From: Leishmania donovani
Lineage: Eukaryota > Euglenozoa > Kinetoplastea > Trypanosomatida > Trypanosomatidae
Direction: 5' to 3'
NCBI RefSeq assembly: GCF_000227135.1
Contig: NC_018253.1
Location: 994,260 to 1,058,259 of the forward strand
Length of the DNA: 64,000 bases
Position numbers and translations under genes: made by a program. This document shows, piece after piece, positions 39,511 to 51,277 of this stretch; position 1 is the first letter of the stretch; each line of letters opens with the position of its first letter. The notes beneath the pieces are model-generated. The model did not search any database. It saw nothing but the letters and a program-made list of their open reading frames with translations, and was not told the DNA's origin.

Positions 39511-42012
39511 ATGAGCGAGACAGACAGCATGTGGCTCCAGAAGAGCATAACCCTACCTGACCCGATCCCAGAAGAGGAGGACAGGGCAGACGCACCGACA
39601 CCAGTGCTTGTCCCCGCTACTGCCCGCACGCTGCCATCCACCAACACTGAGGCGTCGCCGGAGGATGCCATGCCGCCTCCGCCCCCGCCCGCCTTGGAGA
39701 AGAAGACCACCGCTGGAGTGGAGATTGACTTGACGAAGATGGTGCTGGATACGAGCAGCTTCCTGCGCGCGTCTGCGCAGCGCCCGTCGATGCGGTACCC
39801 GAGTCGGGCCTCTGTCTCCAACTCCGCGTTCATCTCGGCGCAGGAGTACGACGACCTGCGTGCGCGCTACAGCCAGGCGAAGCGGGAGCTGCTGAAAGTG
39901 TCTGACATTCAGAAGGACCTCGACTTTGCGCGTTTTGAGCTCACACGCTCCCAGGAGGAGATGAAGCTGCTGCAAGCGAGCAACCACAACCTCAAAAACG
40001 AGGTGGAGGAGTATGCGCAGCGGGCCGAAAAGGAGCACAAGGCGCGCATGTCTCTGGAGGCGAAGATGTCGGCCGAGGGCGCCACTCGCGCGGAGGAGGT
40101 GGAGTTCTTGAAGAAGACGATCGACGAGCTGCGCGAGGAGAACGCAAAGCGACTCGATTACATGACACAGCAGCAGGAGGATGAGTTTCAGGCGCGGCTG
40201 CAGTCCATGCGGGAGGAGCTGGCAGGCGCGGCAGAGGAGCTGGCGCGGCTCACCGCGAAGGCGACGCAGGCAGAGAAGGCTCGCGAGCTGTCGGAGTCGA
40301 AGCTCACCACCGCACTTGCGGACTTGGAAAAGTCGCGTGCCGTGGTGGGCGATTGCAAGGCGCGAATTGATGCCTTGCAGAAGGAGTGCCATGCACTGGA
40401 GCAGCAGCACCGCGACTTTGTGCAGCAGCAGGAGCGACAGAATGCGACGTACCTCGAGGAGCAAAAGGCTCTCAACGAGGAGCGCGTGCATCAGGTGGCG
40501 GAGTCGAAAAATGCGGCTATCGCAGAGATGCAAGAGGAGCTGCATCTGTGGAAGGAGAGGACAAGGACAACGGCAGAGGAGCTAGCCGCGGCACGCCACG
40601 CGGCAAGCCAGCTCCAGGAAGACGTGAAACAGCTAACTGCGGATCGTGCCAAGGAGGTGCGGCGCCTCACTGAGGAGCATCGTCTTGCTCAGTGCGAGCT
40701 CCAACTCCAGATGGAGGCGGCGATCCGCGAGGCTCGGGGAAGCAAGACGTCCCTGGAGGAGGAGGCGCAGTCGCTACGTCGCCAGCTTGCGCAGGTGTCA
40801 ACTGAGCTCTCAACCGTAGCTGGTGTGCTGGCGCAGCGGGAGCGGCAACTCGCCAAAGCAGAAGAGGAGCTTCTGCGCGCCAAAGACCGCTGCGTTGCGG
40901 CAGAGCAGGAAAACGCCCAGCTGGCGAGCGATGCGCAGCTGAACGCTGATGCGGCCGAGGAAGCTGCAGCGCGTGTGGAGCGACTAATGAGGCAGAACTG
41001 CGACATGGAGGAGGAGTTTTCGAAGGACCTCCGCGAGGCCAAGGATCGCATCCGCACCTTAGAGGCGACACTCATGCAAAGCAAAGGCGAGCTCTCGGCG
41101 CTTCGCAAAGAGCAGATCAAGTCTGCGGACGACGGCCTCGCCGCCACACGCGACCTTCGTGCGCAGGCAGAGGCACTGACGGAAGAGTGCACGGCGCTCA
41201 AAGCACAGGCAGGGGAGCGCCGCCGCTTTGAGGAAATGGCGCGTGACTACTGCCAGCGCTTTGAGGCGGAGAGGACGAGGGTCGGCACGCTCGAAGCGGA
41301 GCTCAGCGCCGCCGTTGACAGGTGCGCCGCTCTGGAGGCGAAGCTGGAGGAGCTCTCGCGCCGCGTTATTTCGCAGGCAGTGTCGCGCTCACCGATGCAG
41401 ACCCTGCACACCAACGCGACAGCCGCGTCGCTGTCCCGCCATGGCAAGCACCGCAGTGTCTCCTCCGGTCAATCGTACGCACCCACCGGCGGCAGTTCGA
41501 TGAAACGCGCCCGCACTGAGGACGCGCGCGTCTTCGCCATCAGTGGGTTTGACGGAAACGACGTCCTGCTCGCCGTGAAGCAGCTCCCAAACGTGGCGAT
41601 AGCGGAGTGCAAGTCGAACATGCCGGTGCCGTCCAACCTCACCCACCTCATCACGAATGGCCAGCTCACAATCAAGCTTCTGACGGCGCTTGTGCGAGGC
41701 TGCTGGGTGCTGCCGGAGTCCTATGTGGTGGACTCCCTGAAAGAGCAGACGTGGCTACGTGAAGAAGACTACGGCTTCCAGCACGAGGAACCGCCACTGC
41801 TGAAGAAGCGCATCGCCCTCACGGAGGCGTTCATGTCTTGTAAGCACTACAGCACCGCCAGTCTGTTGCTCAAGGAGGGCGGTGCGATCCTCGTCGATGA
41901 CCCGGAGCAGGCGGACATTCTTCTGTGCACCAACGCCGAGGCACGCAGCACCAAAAACGGGTGGAACTGGGAAAAGATGGTGGAGATAATCTACCCGCTT
42001 AAGATTCAGTAG
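39511..42012 (+). CDS. long coiled-coil protein with C-terminal BRCT region (833 aa)
   Basis: Residues 1-90 are Pro/Thr/Asp-rich (PMPPPPPPALEKK-like). Residues about 110-620 are an almost continuous coiled coil rich in Glu, Ala, Leu, Gln and Arg. A basic Ser-rich linker with KRAR near 665 follows. Residues about 672-833 look like one or two BRCT domains: ARVFAISGFDGNDV, SNLTHLITNG, a GCWVLPESYVVDSL motif with the conserved Trp, then KHYSTASLLLKEGGAILVDD. BRCT domains bind phosphopeptides or DNA ends, so a nuclear role is likely. The layout of coiled coil plus C-terminal BRCT recalls the kinetochore protein KKT4, but identity is not claimed. The start is the first ATG of the coding-like region. 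Confidence 0.85.
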   Translation: MSETDSMWLQKSITLPDPIPEEEDRADAPTPVLVPATARTLPSTNTEASPEDAMPPPPPPALEKKTTAGVEIDLTKMVLDTSSFLRASAQRPSMRYPSRASVSNSAFISAQEYDDLRARYSQAKRELLKVSDIQKDLDFARFELTRSQEEMKLLQASNHNLKNEVEEYAQRAEKEHKARMSLEAKMSAEGATRAEEVEFLKKTIDELREENAKRLDYMTQQQEDEFQARLQSMREELAGAAEELARLTAKATQAEKARELSESKLTTALADLEKSRAVVGDCKARIDALQKECHALEQQHRDFVQQQERQNATYLEEQKALNEERVHQVAESKNAAIAEMQEELHLWKERTRTTAEELAAARHAASQLQEDVKQLTADRAKEVRRLTEEHRLAQCELQLQMEAAIREARGSKTSLEEEAQSLRRQLAQVSTELSTVAGVLAQRERQLAKAEEELLRAKDRCVAAEQENAQLASDAQLNADAAEEAAARVERLMRQNCDMEEEFSKDLREAKDRIRTLEATLMQSKGELSALRKEQIKSADDGLAATRDLRAQAEALTEECTALKAQAGERRRFEEMARDYCQRFEAERTRVGTLEAELSAAVDRCAALEAKLEELSRRVISQAVSRSPMQTLHTNATAASLSRHGKHRSVSSGQSYAPTGGSSMKRARTEDARVFAISGFDGNDVLLAVKQLPNVAIAECKSNMPVPSNLTHLITNGQLTIKLLTALVRGCWVLPESYVVDSLKEQTWLREEDYGFQHEEPPLLKKRIALTEAFMSCKHYSTASLLLKEGGAILVDDPEQADILLCTNAEARSTKNGWNWEKMVEIIYPLKIQ

Positions 42013-43397
42013 CCACAGCGGACAAAGGCTGCGCACGGCGATGGCACATCTCCGCACCCTCAACACGGAGGTGTTTCGAGCGTCCCTAACAGACTCTCGT
42101 TTTGCATCCTCGTGCCGCCCGTTTCCCCACATGCGCCGATGCGCAGCGAGCCCGTTTTTCAGGCATACGCCGCGCCCGGCACACATCATTTAGAGTATAC
42201 TTCGAGATTTTGTTTCTCCTCGACCAGATTCTGTTTTCCTAGATTCGGTTTCCGCCACACCTCGCTCACAAGTGCGGACACATGCATGCAATCATCCTGG
42301 CCGGCATCCGGGTGGCTGTCGCCTTGTCATTGACACGCCCTGCATCCGTTGGCCGCTTACCTATCCGTGTATGTTCGCGCATTTGCTTCGCTGCGCTTGT
42401 GATTTTCATACACTACAGTAGATGTCCTTATTTTCCCATGCCCTTGCGTCTGTATCTGTCTGGATGCGCCGTCGAGCTATCACCGCTGGCATGGTCTCTT
42501 TCTTTTTTTTTTCTTTGTGGTCATCTCTCCTTCGTTGGTGCAGCGGCAAAGAGGAAGGAACGCAGCCGGGGCGATGCCGATGGCGGGTCGCCGCCGCGCG
42601 CGCTTTCTCCTCAGCCTTTGCCCTTGTCATGCATGGGAGTTGCTGTGAGTGGACCACTACCGATCGCCCAAGCAGCCGTTCCCAGAAAAACGCTGACATC
42701 AGTCACGCCACAGTGCACTCCACGCGATATACTCCACAGTTGACTACACAAACACACCCACACACGCGCACGAAGATGTGCTAGCCGTAAGTCTGCCATG
42801 AGCTCCTTTTGAGGTTTATGTTTTACCCTTTTCTACACATGTTGCTGTCGCTAGGCGCGTCAGCACCTTGCGCCAAAGCACGCGCACACACACGTGCACC
42901 AATACTCACCGTAGGTGCACGTGGACGGAAACCCCGCGTGCGTTTCACATCGACGCTGCGAAGCAGCATTGCATCGTTTAGGGTCGACTCTGTGATGACT
43001 CGGCCACGCAAGCGCCCCAGAGAAGAGGGAATCTTCGCTTGTTCTCCAGGAAAAGCTGAAAGCCACCGCTGCTGTGGGGACAAGGAGGAGCTGTGCACGC
43101 ACGCTTTGCTGCCTAAGCTGCGCTGCGCTGGGGTACTTCGCTGCTATCGGCATTTTTTTTCACCACGCCTCCTTTGCTTTCGCGTCTCCCACTTCTCCCT
43201 CGCTCCCCAACGCGTGCGCGCCCATTCATAAAACAACTCGCACTCCTCTACGCGCTGTGCCTCGTTGATGCCCCCTCCTCCTTTACAGTGGTGATGTGGC
43301 TCTGCACCCTCCCCTTTCTCTTTGTTTGCTCCGTTTCCTCGCTTTCTGCTCCGTAGGGCGCTCGACGGCGTGGCGCGCACGCAGCTCGGCACGAGTC
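42013..43397 (+). other. spacer with splice signal
   Basis: T11 run near 42506-42516 and C/T-rich sequence at about 43185-43350 ending with AG at 43355-43356. No gene seen. Confidence 0.55.
43310..43356 (+). promoter_or_regulatory. candidate trans-splice acceptor
   Basis: A T/C-rich tract of more than 40 bases ends in ctgctccgtag, AG at 43355-43356, 41 bases before the ATG at 43398. It supports that ATG over an earlier in-frame codon at 43296, which lies within the tract. Confidence 0.55.
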
Positions 43398-46300
43398 ATG
43401 TCCGCCGATAAAAAGGCGAAGGCCAAGCAAGCCATCCAGGATGCGAAGGCAGCAGTGTCCGAGAAGCTAAGGGGTCAGGTGCCCATTTTAACCCTCCTGC
43501 GGTATCGCGCTTCCAGCGAGTGGTTTGCCGTCGTTGTCGGGAGCATTGCCGCCTTCTGCGCGGGCGGCTCCACGCCGCTTTTCATGTACTTTTTCGGACG
43601 GATGACGAACAGCGCGTACGACGACGAAGCCGCGCCGGAGGTGACGCGCAGCTTTGCGATGTTGATGGTGTGCATCGGCATTCTTTCCATGGTGCTTGTC
43701 TTCATTAAGACTGCCACGTACCAAGTGACCGCGACGCGCCTGGTCGGCCGCATCAAGTGCGCCTACTTCTCCGCTGTCGTCAACCAGGACATCGGCTGGC
43801 ATGACAAGCGCAAGCCCGGCGAGCTCATTTCTCGCCTGACTGGAGACACGCGTGTCATCCTCAACGGCGTTAACGACCGCTTTGCCAGCTGGATCGAGAA
43901 CCTCGGCACCGGCCTCATCGGCATCGTTTTTGCGTTCATCGCGAGCTGGGAGCTGACGCTCCTCATCATGGGTTCACTCCCGCTCATCGCGGTGGCGGTG
44001 TACTTTCTCACCGCCGCGTCCTCCCGCCACGTTGCTGTGACGCGCAAGCAGTATGCGGTGGCGAGCGCCATTGCGCAGGAAGTCATGCAGAACATCAAGA
44101 CAGTGCAGAGCTTCAACCGCGAGATGCACGAGGCGGAGCGCTTCTCAGAAACGATAGTGGGCTCGCGCAAGGCCGGCATCAAGAAGGAGTTTCTTGTGGC
44201 GATGGCCGGCGGCTCCGTGATGGGCATCATGCTCTGCGTCATTGGGCTCGCCTTCATCCTTGCTGCGTACCTTGTCCACAGCGGCCGCACCGACGTTGGC
44301 TCCGTCTCGGCGGCCTTTCTGACTGTGATGTACGGCGCCATGGGTCTTGGGCAGGTGTTCCCAGCCCTCATCTCCTTTGTGGAGGCGCGCACAGCAGCGT
44401 ACCCAATCTTTGCGACTATCGATGAGCAACCGACGATTGACCTGCACGGGCCTGGCAGGGAGGCGACGTTTTGCCGGTGCATTGAGGTGAAGGATGTCAC
44501 CTTCGCCTACCCGACGCGTCCAGACCAGCTCATCTTTAGCGGCTTGAGCGCCACGATTAGGAAGGGCGAGAAGGTCGCCTTCTCTGGTTCGACAGGATGC
44601 GGCAAGTCAACGATCATCAGCCTCATCCAGCGCTTCTACGACCCCATGGAGGGTGCCGTCACCGTGGATGGGCAGGATCTCCGCGACTTGGACCTCAGGT
44701 CGTGGCGCAAGCGCATCGGCATCGTGTCGCAAGAGCCCAACTTGTTCTCCGGCTCCGTTCTCGACAACGTCCGCATGGGGCGGCGCAGCGCCACCCTTGA
44801 GGAGGTTGTGACGGCATGTAAGCAGGCCCGCATTCACGACACGATACTGGCCCTGCCACGCGGCTACGACACCAGCGTTGGTTCTCTGGGCAGCCAGCTG
44901 AGCGGTGGGCAAAAGCAGCGTCTCGCCATCGCCCGGGCCGTCGTGCGCGGTGCCGACATCCTGCTCCTGGACGAGGCGACCAGCGCGCTGGACCGAAAGT
45001 CCGAGGTGGAGGTGCAGCGCGCCATAGACGATCTTACGGAGCATAGCAAAATGACGGTGATCACGATTGCGCATCGAATGGCTACCATCTCGAACATGGA
45101 CTGCATCTACTTCCTCGATGGCTCGCGCGACGGCGGCAGCTGCATTGTTGAGTGCGGTACCTATGACGAGCTCATCCGCATGAACGGCCGCTTTGCCTCG
45201 ATGGTCATGATGCAGAACCCTTCCACGGGAAACTTGCGTACTGTGGTACACGACACGAGCTTCTACCTCTACCCAGGAGCCCTCGACAAAATTACAGGCG
45301 GCAGCGTCTCAACCGAAGACAGTTACAGCAGCAACGACTCCTGGGACTCCAACTGCAACGGCTTCTACGAGGATGACGACCGGTGGAGCCAGTATTCCCA
45401 CGTCGACGACGTCCCCTTCATCCACCGCACCGATTGGGAGGAGCGAAAGACGAGCGTGTCGATGTGGCGCATTATGAAAATGACGAAGAGTCGCTGGTGG
45501 GCGATTGCGCTGGGGTTTCTGGGCTCCATCATCACAGCTATCGTCTTCCCTTGTGTCAGTCTCATGATTACCCAGCTCATCAACACTCTCGGCACCTACC
45601 GCCTGTCGCAAGACACAACGCACATGCAGCGACAGATAGCCTTGTACGTGATTCTGCTGATTCTTTTGGGCGCTGTCTACTTCCTCGGGAGTGTGCTTAC
45701 GGGCTTCTACGGCTACGTCGGTGAGTACCTGACCTGTGAGCTGCGCACGATCCTGTTCCAGCAGATTCTTCGACAGGACCAAACCTTCTTTGACATGCCT
45801 CGCCGCGACCCTGGTGCGTTGGCGGCCCTTCTCTCTGGCGACTGTGAGTCGGTGCACCAGCTTTACGGCCCTACCCTCGGCTCCCGCCTCCGGTCTGTCT
45901 GCGCGTTCGCCGGCGGTATTGCCATCGGCCTCACAATGGAGTGGAAGGTGGCGCTCGTGTGCCTGGCCACTATGCCGCTCTTTGTTGGCAGCATCATCGC
46001 GCAGCAAGTCTTCTTTGCCGACTCTCAAAGTGTTCGCGAGAGTGGCATCGACACGGTGGTGAGCGAAGCCCTCGGCTCGATCCGCACTGTCACCTCCTTC
46101 AACATGCAGGATCGAATGATCAAGGAGTACAAGCGCACCATCAACGTCGCGGAGCAGACCGCCGAGCGCCGCGCCGTTCTCGTCAGCATCCTCGCCGGTG
46201 CGACGGAGATCACACTGATGGGTTCGATGGCTCTTTCTTTTTGGTACGGTGGCACCCTCATTGAGAGGGGCGAGACGCACTTCAGCAACGTGTTGGTCGC

Positions 46301-47201
46301 TGCCATGGCCGTCACCATGGGCTCGACGCTGGCGGGGGCGGAGGCAGGCAGCTTCGCGACAAAGTTGCGCGATGCGCGGCTGTCGTCGAACCGTGTCTTC
46401 TCCGTCATTGACCGTGTACCGGCGGTAGACAGTTATGAGTACGGCAAGGTCAATTTTGAGGAGCAGATAGGCGTCGAATTCCACCACGTCGGCTTTACGT
46501 ACCCAGCGCGGGAGGGGGTGAAGGTGCTCAACGACGTCTCTCTCAAGTTTCAGGCAGGCTCGTCGAACGGCCTCATGGGACAGACCGGCTGCGGCAAGTC
46601 GACCATTGTGCAGATTCTGGCCCGCTTCTACCCGATCTCGACGGGCAAGGTGCTCATCAACGGTGAAGATCTCAGCTCCCTCGACCTCGTCACGTGGCGC
46701 GACCAGCTCAGCATTGTATTACAGGAGCCCTCGCTGTTCAGCGGCACCATTCGTGACAACATCAAGTACTCTCTGCCGGACGCCACAGAGGAGGAGGTCA
46801 TTGAGGCGGCAAAGATTGCCTGCATCCACGACGACATCATGAACATGGAGAAGGGCTACGACACGGAGGTGGGCTACCGGGGCCAGCAGCTCAGCGGCGG
46901 GCAGAAGCAGCGCGTGGCCATCGCCAGAGGCGTTCTTCGCTGCCCGAAGCTGTTGCTGCTCGATGAGGCTACCAGCGCCCTCGATAACATAACAGAGGTG
47001 CGGGTGCAGCGCAACCTGGACGAGTTCCAGCGGCGGTTCGGCGTCACCACGGTCGCCATCGCCCATCGCTTGGCGACCATCCGCCACAGTAACCAGATTG
47101 TGCTGTTGGACAGTGGCAAGATCATCGAGCAGGGCACACACGAACAACTCCTGGCGCAGGACGGTGAGTACAAATCTCGATGGGAGCTAGCCCACACGTG
47201 A
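43398..47201 (+). CDS. full-size ABC transporter, subfamily B / P-glycoprotein-like (1267 aa)
   Basis: ATP-driven membrane exporter with the TMD-NBD-TMD-NBD order of P-glycoproteins. TMD1 spans about residues 40-350, with segments such as VVVGSIAAFCAGG and GLIGIVFAFIAS. NBD1 has Walker A GSTGCGKST (397-405), signature LSGGQKQR (501-508) and Walker B ILLLDEATSALD (521-532). A Ser/Asn/Asp-rich linker lies near 630-680. TMD2 spans about 690-1000. NBD2 has GQTGCGKST (from 1061), LSGGQKQR (1165-1172) and LLLLDEATSALD (from about 1186). Both ATP sites look complete. Leishmania ABCB proteins include drug-resistance pumps; which member this is cannot be decided here, nor its membrane. No N-terminal presequence is evident. 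Confidence 0.96.
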   Translation: MSADKKAKAKQAIQDAKAAVSEKLRGQVPILTLLRYRASSEWFAVVVGSIAAFCAGGSTPLFMYFFGRMTNSAYDDEAAPEVTRSFAMLMVCIGILSMVLVFIKTATYQVTATRLVGRIKCAYFSAVVNQDIGWHDKRKPGELISRLTGDTRVILNGVNDRFASWIENLGTGLIGIVFAFIASWELTLLIMGSLPLIAVAVYFLTAASSRHVAVTRKQYAVASAIAQEVMQNIKTVQSFNREMHEAERFSETIVGSRKAGIKKEFLVAMAGGSVMGIMLCVIGLAFILAAYLVHSGRTDVGSVSAAFLTVMYGAMGLGQVFPALISFVEARTAAYPIFATIDEQPTIDLHGPGREATFCRCIEVKDVTFAYPTRPDQLIFSGLSATIRKGEKVAFSGSTGCGKSTIISLIQRFYDPMEGAVTVDGQDLRDLDLRSWRKRIGIVSQEPNLFSGSVLDNVRMGRRSATLEEVVTACKQARIHDTILALPRGYDTSVGSLGSQLSGGQKQRLAIARAVVRGADILLLDEATSALDRKSEVEVQRAIDDLTEHSKMTVITIAHRMATISNMDCIYFLDGSRDGGSCIVECGTYDELIRMNGRFASMVMMQNPSTGNLRTVVHDTSFYLYPGALDKITGGSVSTEDSYSSNDSWDSNCNGFYEDDDRWSQYSHVDDVPFIHRTDWEERKTSVSMWRIMKMTKSRWWAIALGFLGSIITAIVFPCVSLMITQLINTLGTYRLSQDTTHMQRQIALYVILLILLGAVYFLGSVLTGFYGYVGEYLTCELRTILFQQILRQDQTFFDMPRRDPGALAALLSGDCESVHQLYGPTLGSRLRSVCAFAGGIAIGLTMEWKVALVCLATMPLFVGSIIAQQVFFADSQSVRESGIDTVVSEALGSIRTVTSFNMQDRMIKEYKRTINVAEQTAERRAVLVSILAGATEITLMGSMALSFWYGGTLIERGETHFSNVLVAAMAVTMGSTLAGAEAGSFATKLRDARLSSNRVFSVIDRVPAVDSYEYGKVNFEEQIGVEFHHVGFTYPAREGVKVLNDVSLKFQAGSSNGLMGQTGCGKSTIVQILARFYPISTGKVLINGEDLSSLDLVTWRDQLSIVLQEPSLFSGTIRDNIKYSLPDATEEEVIEAAKIACIHDDIMNMEKGYDTEVGYRGQQLSGGQKQRVAIARGVLRCPKLLLLDEATSALDNITEVRVQRNLDEFQRRFGVTTVAIAHRLATIRHSNQIVLLDSGKIIEQGTHEQLLAQDGEYKSRWELAHT

Positions 47202-50200
47202 AGAAAGCGGTGCAGGCTGTGCCCTTCTGAAGGCCAGCGCCGTCACTCTCCTATTGCTCTTTACCGGGACAGTCTGATGCCTCTGCTCGCATCGTTTTGC
47301 CTTCTGCCCCCCTCGTGCTCTGTATTGCAGTCCACTGAATGTAGATGATGTGCGTTTGCGGGTGTCACTCTCTGTCTCCCGCTGTCGTCTCTTGAGCTGC
47401 TTTCTCTGGGACCGTTTTGTTTCTTACCGCTGACATTCGTGTCATTGTGTCTCTGTGTTCCTCACTCCAGGGGGGGGGGGTCGTTGTCTCTGAGAGCAGG
47501 GGGGGGAGGGGTGTTTGTGCGGAGAAGACGGCAATGGGTAGGACCACCCACGCCCTTTTTGCTTTGTGTTTCTGCCGTGTCCTCGTTCCCGCGTCTTTCT
47601 CTTTCTGTTTCCTTTTTGTGTCGAGATGGCTGTCATGCGTGCTAGCTCCTCAGAGCCCCCCTCCCTCCCCTTTACCGCTCTCTCTTGACATCACCTCTGC
47701 GTTGTCTGTTTTCGTTGTCTTGTGTGTCTGCATTCGCCATTGCCTCCTCGCATTGTGAGGCGCGTCGGCTGCTTTGTAGCTGGTGGGTCTGTGGCTCCTG
47801 CGTTGATTCATCTGTCCCCCCTCCCCTGCCGTGACTGCTCTGTTGTGGGCACAGACCGTCCAATTCTTTTTTCTGTTCTCCGTTGCACTCGTTTTCCGGG
47901 TTCCCTTTGGATGTGCACACACGACGGCGGTACCATCTCTCCCTTCTGGTCCTCGCTGTGGTCGACTGACCCCTTTTGTAGTGTTTATTTTTGCCCTGTG
48001 CTTTTTGTTTGTCTACAGCATCCCCAATAACTGATCCGTTTTCGGTTATACATGTATCGTCTATGAGAGCTGCGCCGGCGGCCTTCACGACGGACACGAA
48101 CACAGCAGCGACAGAATGGATGCAGAAAGATCCGGCTTTCCACTAACACGCAGTGTACACAGACACACACACACACACACACACATGCATACACACGCAT
48201 AGACTTGCTTTGAAACTTCGCGCGATGGCCATTTACGTTTACTTCTCCACCTGCGTGCGCCACCCCTCGCCTCACCGCCGCGATGCACCGTGTCTGTAGG
48301 TATGTATATCGTTCACCAAGTAACGTTTCGGTCACAGGCGCCGGCATGGAGGAGGAGGAGTTATTTTCTATCTGTTACACACCAGCTCGTGTCGTGCGTC
48401 CGTGTAGGCTACGAGGTCTTGTGGAATCAGAAGTATGTACTCATAATCGCCTGCACAAGCATCTGTGTATCTGCGTCTGCCTCTGTGTATGTGTCTCTTT
48501 GGATATTGGGGGGGGAGGGTATGCTTGTTCTCGCACCTCGCCACAGGCCCGCATGAAAACAACGCGCATGCCATCCTTCGTCTCCTTCCAGCGCCATCAT
48601 GCTCTCTCCCAGCCCTTTCTCATGATAGAAACAAGCGCGAACCAAACAGACTGTGATGTATACTATTCGTTACACATGCGTTCTCGACGAACGGATGAAG
48701 GGCGCGCCCTGCTGTCTTTGCATGCACGTTTTGCATTTTCGCCATTCTTTGGTTTCCTTTTTTTTGGTGGTGGTGGTGGTGGGGAGGCATCTTTCCTTTT
48801 CATGTTTTCTCATGTTTGCAAAGCCTGAGGGCCACGTCCTGCACCAAAACGTTCGACGATTTGCAGGCGTATGTGCACAGTCTCTTGTTTCTCCTATCAA
48901 ACATTTGTTTACAGCTCATATTGTCGTTGCGCCTCCTCGTGTTCATGTCTCCTCTTCTGATTTTACCACAAACGTATTGACACACACACACACACACGCA
49001 CACACACATGCGCAGCTCGTCTCTCTCCCTCGGTGGTGGGCGTTTTTGTTTTCAGAGCCCCTTTCGTTGACGCGAGAAACGAGGGACTTGCAACAAGCGT
49101 AGAGAGACTTCAGCGCTCGCAACGTTTCAGAGCGCGCCAAACCGACTGCTGTGCTGGGGCACACAGTGCTGCGGTGTGTGCCCTCCATCCAGTGGATGCT
49201 CAATTGCTCTTTATCACTCCGTTTCCGACAATCTGGTTAATCCTCTCATCTGTTTGTATGTGTGCATGCGCGTTCACGATTCTTTCAAAGCCGGCGACAA
49301 GGGCGAAAGAGGGAAGGAGGATCTCCCAACGATACGGCGATGAGGAGTGACTCAACGTACTCTCTAGCATTCGAGGAGCATACTTCCGCAAGCATTCCTC
49401 TTGACCGCGTTTAGCTCTTCTGCTCATTTCAGATGTCGAGGAACCGAGTCACATTATAGGTGTTCGCTGCTGTCTTATTTTTCTTTTGTGCACACACACT
49501 TTGCCGCCTTGCGTGCTCACAACAATCACCATCCCTCATGTAACGGAAAAAGCGGGATACGTGAGTGTGCCCTCCCCCCTCTCCCATTCGAGCGTAGTGT
49601 TTTCGAGGGCGCGAGTGGGGAGCACAGGCCGGATCGGTTTACGCTTCCACGGAAATGAGAGGCCCGGCCGTTTGGCCGCGTTGCCGACATACACTCGAAT
49701 GCATTCCCTGCCTCTTTGGGAAACGTTTTCTCTCCTCTTTTATTCGTTGCCGCCCCTTTGCTTTCACTGCCGCTCTTCCCGTAGGCTGCCAGTCAGAGGG
49801 CGCATATGGCGGTCTAAACGCGGTCGTACGTATGTCAGCTGGTCTGGCCGAACCGGCGCATTGAAGTACATGGGTGTAGGTGGGATCGTGGATGGTGTGG
49901 GGATGACATAGTAGTACGTGGTACTCTGTGCCGCTCTTTCTGCAGCCGATTCCCTCGGCTTCATCCTCTTACGTGGCTGTTATCCTGCTCCTCTCCCCCG
50001 CTTTGCCCTCTGTTTTGCATTCTGCGTCTTGGGCATGCGCTTCTTTGCCTAGTTGCCACTGCTGGCGCTTGCGTGGAAGTGGTGCCCGCTCTTCATCCTG
50101 TGCTGGTCTGTGCTCTGCTCTCATTTTTTTTTCCGTTGCTGGTGCTGGGGATGGTGTCGGTCGTGGCATGTGTACAGACCTACGTCCCTGTGCCGCAGGC

Positions 50201-51277
50201 GAGTTGTGAGCGTGCGCATACACACATACACGCCGATTGGTTAGTTCACTTAGGGGTGCACTGCTTATGGTCCCTTCGCTCTTTTTGCGCACATGATTGT
50301 GGGTGGATTTTGTGTTGTGTTAGTGGAGCGCCTCCTTGTTTCCCTTGGAGGGTGCGCTGTGTTTGGTGGGTGCTTTTCTCTCTGTCTTTCACACATGAGG
50401 TGCGGCGTGTTCCTTCCGTCTCGCGTGCGTGCACGTCTCGAGGACATCTGAATGGACGTGGAACTGATCGGTTGCACCAGTGAGTGCAAGAGAGTGGGGA
50501 GGGAGGGCGTGTGCGTGGGTGAGCGAGGCGACACATCAGCTTGTAAGCACGAGCACAACAGCACAATCAGAGACCATTGAGAGAGCACTTTCGGCACCCA
50601 TAAAAGACAGTCTTTGTGGCCACTCGATTGCGCGCAGGCTTGCTGTGTTCCCTCCCCCCATCTCACGCAGGAGACGTGTGTGTGGTCGCGTGTAGAGGTG
50701 GTGAGAGAATTCTATTCACTCAGCGCCGTTTGTCCTTCAAAGGCATACAGGAAGCGCTCTGCTGCCTTTCGGCGCGCCTCTCCCCTCTCTTTTTCTCATG
50801 CAGGTCAGTAAAGTTGAGGTGCAGGGTGGGAGCGATGAGAAAAAAAGGCGCCTCCTCCTTCGGTGCGAGTTGTCGTATCAGCCCTTACGCTTCGCGAGCC
50901 CCGTCAAGGCTTGACCGCCTCGTCAAGGCGTATGCGTATGTGCCTGCTTTTTTTTTGCTTCGCATCCTGTTTCCCGACTCCTCAAATTTCCGTCTCTGTC
51001 TCTCTTGTACACGTCCCCTTTTATCTGTGCTTCTCTCCTTTCCCTCTCTCCCGTCTTCTCCAGACCGTCCTCCTTGTGCGGATCGCTGCGTTGTGTTCTC
51101 TTTCCTCTTCGGATCCTCATCTCCTCCCTTTACTTCACGTTCCAGGGCGTCACTACTCTCCGCACGCCGAGCTCGTTTTTGTTTCCGTGGCACACCGGAC
51201 AATCGAAAAAGAAGACGAAAACGCACACACCTTGCGCGCTTTATCTCCCACAGGCAACAGAAGAAGTGTAAGCGAAG
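47202..51277 (+). other. 4.1-kb stretch without a recognisable gene
   Basis: Two CA microsatellites (about 48159-48184 and 48980-49012), G-runs near 47471-47480 and 48508-48516, GGT repeats near 48763-48782, and T-rich stretches. Open frames are short with Cys/Ser/Arg-rich text. A C/T-rich zone at about 50975-51115 and ctcccacag (AG at 51252-51253) precede the next gene. It may carry the ABC transporter 3'UTR and degenerate sequence. Confidence 0.55.
48157..48186. repeat. CA microsatellite
   Basis: About thirteen CA units within the gene-free stretch. A second, slightly interrupted CA tract lies near 48980-49012. Confidence 0.85.

Noticed and set aside
39511..42012. Naming the coiled-coil/BRCT protein KKT4
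   Set aside because: Similarity is of layout only, and my memory of KKT4's chromosome does not fit the surrounding genes.
43296..43397. N-terminal extension of the ABC transporter frame
   Set aside because: It overlaps the pyrimidine tract and AG at 43355-43356, so it is upstream of the likely mRNA 5' end.
45309..46487. 392-codon minus-strand frame inside the ABC transporter
   Set aside because: Shadow of the transporter coding sequence, no recognisable domain.
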